From Collodictyon triciliatum (Eukaryota; CRuMs): 24,529 bases of DNA. The notes under the pieces were generated by a model. The model saw only the letters and a list, made by a program, of their open reading frames with translations, was not told the DNA's origin and did no database searches. Location of the stretch: NCBI GenBank assembly GCA_043381765.1, contig JBHJMP010000646.1, positions 1-24,529 of the forward strand, read 5' to 3'. Positions 21,318-24,529 of this stretch are shown here, piece by piece (position 1 is the first letter of the stretch; each line of letters starts with the position of its first letter). Made by a program: the position numbers and the translations under genes.

Positions 21318-21821
21318 GAGAATAAATATAAAGAATCACTCAAAGGACAAGAGATAAATTAAGATTAAGCTATTTTTCTTAAATCTGGGAATATATTGAG
21401 AGATAATAAAGTATATTATATTCGTACTATGGTTTATAGGTATATTCTTGTTTTTGTTTTGTTTTGTTTTGCTTGTTTATCGCTCTTCACTGGAAACTAT
21501 ATTATAATTTTTTTCCGAACCATATATCTTAATTTCAGCCCTTTTCAAATCTTCTCTGGCTGCGGCCACTTTGTTTCTGTACAAAGGCATCCCCCCATCA
21601 GGTTGGTTTTGGATAGGCGGACGCCCGAGCTCTGGTGGTTGTGGCCTTTTTGCTGGAGGACGGTCTCCAGAAGGCGCTGAGAGTGGCGCCTTGTGCTCGT
21701 CTTGAGTCGTCCCTTCTTCGATCCGATGTCCTTTATCTTTATCGTGGCGAACGCTCCCGTCATCCCTTTGCGCTAGCCTTGCAGAGGGCATTCGACTAGG
21801 CTGCATACATATATGAATCAA
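20337..21821 (-). CDS. Unknown small disordered Pro/Arg-rich protein (5 exons)
   Basis: The minus-strand model has exons about 21498-21821, 21194-21215 (22 bp), 21044-21143, 20771-20841 and 20337-20416. I recognise no family. The last four exons chain exactly in phase with good splice sites (GTAAGA donor at 20770, TTTTGTGCAG acceptor before 21215). They read DGEDVGFGGIDGYSRQYG, then ARVPNPRGQYHEIVRPGP, then FPSGQSGLATPVSIYSGD and a basic end HDYNPTQIGPNRLF. The first exon encodes charged, proline-rich, presumably disordered sequence (KAPLSAPSGDRPPAKRPQPP) and a short helix-like stretch NKVAAAREDLKRAE. Its donor is uncertain: GTTTCC after residue YNI keeps phase, and GTGGCC after NK also would. 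The start could be ATG 21821 or 21806. Total is about 190-200 residues with no membrane segment and no cysteine motif. The intron 21216-21497 carries an (ATT)n tract. Confidence 0.55.
20681..20737 (+). mobile_element. Mini-element copy C with flanking direct repeats
   Basis: AAATCAGCCATTAAAAA (20681-20697) and AAATCAGCGATTAAAAA (about 20722-20738) differ at one base. Between them is CTTTGAATCGAATAAAGG followed by A, with the boundary to the A-starting flank ambiguous. This copy lies on the plus strand, inside the last intron (20417-20770) of the minus-strand small gene, so it is antisense to that gene. Confidence 0.6.
21236..21313. repeat. (AAT)n microsatellite in an intron of the small minus-strand gene
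   Basis: About 26 perfect AAT units read (ATT)n on the coding strand of the gene at 20337-21821. Confidence 0.95.
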
Positions 21822-22052
21822 TCTAACCAGCTTTCTATTGTTGGTCTGTTTACTTTTAATATAATTATTTTATTTTATTCTGATTATTATATTACTGTCA
21901 TTATGATTATGATTATGATTATGATTATGATTATGATTATGATTATGATTANNNNNNNNNNTTATGATTATGATTATGATTATGATTATGATTATGATTA
22001 TGATTATGATTATCACCATCACCATCACCATCACCATCACCATCACCATCAC

Positions 22053-22094
<42 letters not shown>

Positions 22095-22134
22095 TATCTA
22101 CCATTTACATAATTGGACTTATCGTAGCGTGGCC
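21822..22134. other. Divergent intergenic region made mostly of repeats
   Basis: About 313 bp separate the start of the minus-strand small gene from the first ATG of the plus-strand coiled-coil gene. Most of it is the compound ATTATG / ATCACC / ATC array. Any shared promoter must lie in or around that array. Confidence 0.6.
21899..22094. repeat. Compound array (ATTATG)n-(ATCACC)n-(ATC)n with a 10-N gap
   Basis: Hexamers ATTATG run to the small gap (21952-21961) and beyond to about 22011. They then change to ATCACC hexamers and finally to ATC trinucleotides. The (Ile-Met)n, (His)n and (Asp-Tyr)n reading frames here are artefacts. Confidence 0.95.

Positions 22135-24529
<2,395 letters not shown>

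Noticed and set aside
21960-22094. Polyhistidine, Ile-Met and Met repeats as a possible coding tract
   Set aside because: All frames are pure microsatellite translations. The first non-repeat ATG at 22135 starts a frame that splices cleanly into the following exons.

Overview
The window is intron-dense nuclear DNA of a eukaryote, most likely a protist with flagella or a flagellated ancestry. The evidence is many short GT-AG introns (mostly about 70-140 bp), an SRP72 gene, an axonemal DM10/EF-hand (EFHC1/Rib72 type) gene, long T-rich microsatellites and four assembly gaps. A rhizarian such as a foraminiferan would fit this style of genome, but that is only a guess. Nearly all genes had to be rebuilt exon by exon. 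Each model was accepted because the exon phases chain exactly and the joined protein resembles its family.

Layout: (1) 430-5148 (+), complete SRP72 gene, 22 exons, 638 codons. (2) 5535-11063 (-), convergent with SRP72. It holds an MLKL-like helical N-terminal domain, a kinase domain with degenerate motifs that is interrupted by a 416-N gap, then leucine-rich repeats and Sel1 repeats. I annotate it in two parts (8323-11063 and 5535-8053), because the join is in frame but not certain. (3) 12257-16188 (+), complete DM10 x3 plus EF-hand ciliary protein, 16 exons, 587 codons. (4) 16694-19563 (-), seven-pass membrane protein of the THH1/TOM1/TOM3 family, 8 exons, 317 codons. (5) 20337-about 21821 (-), small disordered, proline- and arginine-rich protein of unknown function. 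(6) 22135 to beyond 24529 (+), coiled-coil protein with tryptophan repeats of the SFI1 kind, cut by the window edge.

No operon-like functional grouping is visible. Genes 3 and 6 point to a flagellar or centriolar apparatus. Gene 1 is ER protein targeting, gene 4 is a membrane protein, and gene 2 looks like a signalling or scaffold protein with an architecture recalling the necroptosis pseudokinase MLKL.

The most unusual signal is not a gene. Three copies of a tiny (about 24-28 bp) element with a conserved core and an A-tail lie at 5280-5305, 20221-20248 and 20698-20721. Each is flanked by direct repeats of 15-18 bp that differ between the three sites, as target-site duplications do. Two copies place an AATAAA downstream of a gene on the matching strand. 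A separate pair of 17-bp direct repeats around a 21-bp insert lies at 18071-18125. Homopolymers and microsatellites inside introns mostly read T- or pyrimidine-rich on the coding strand.
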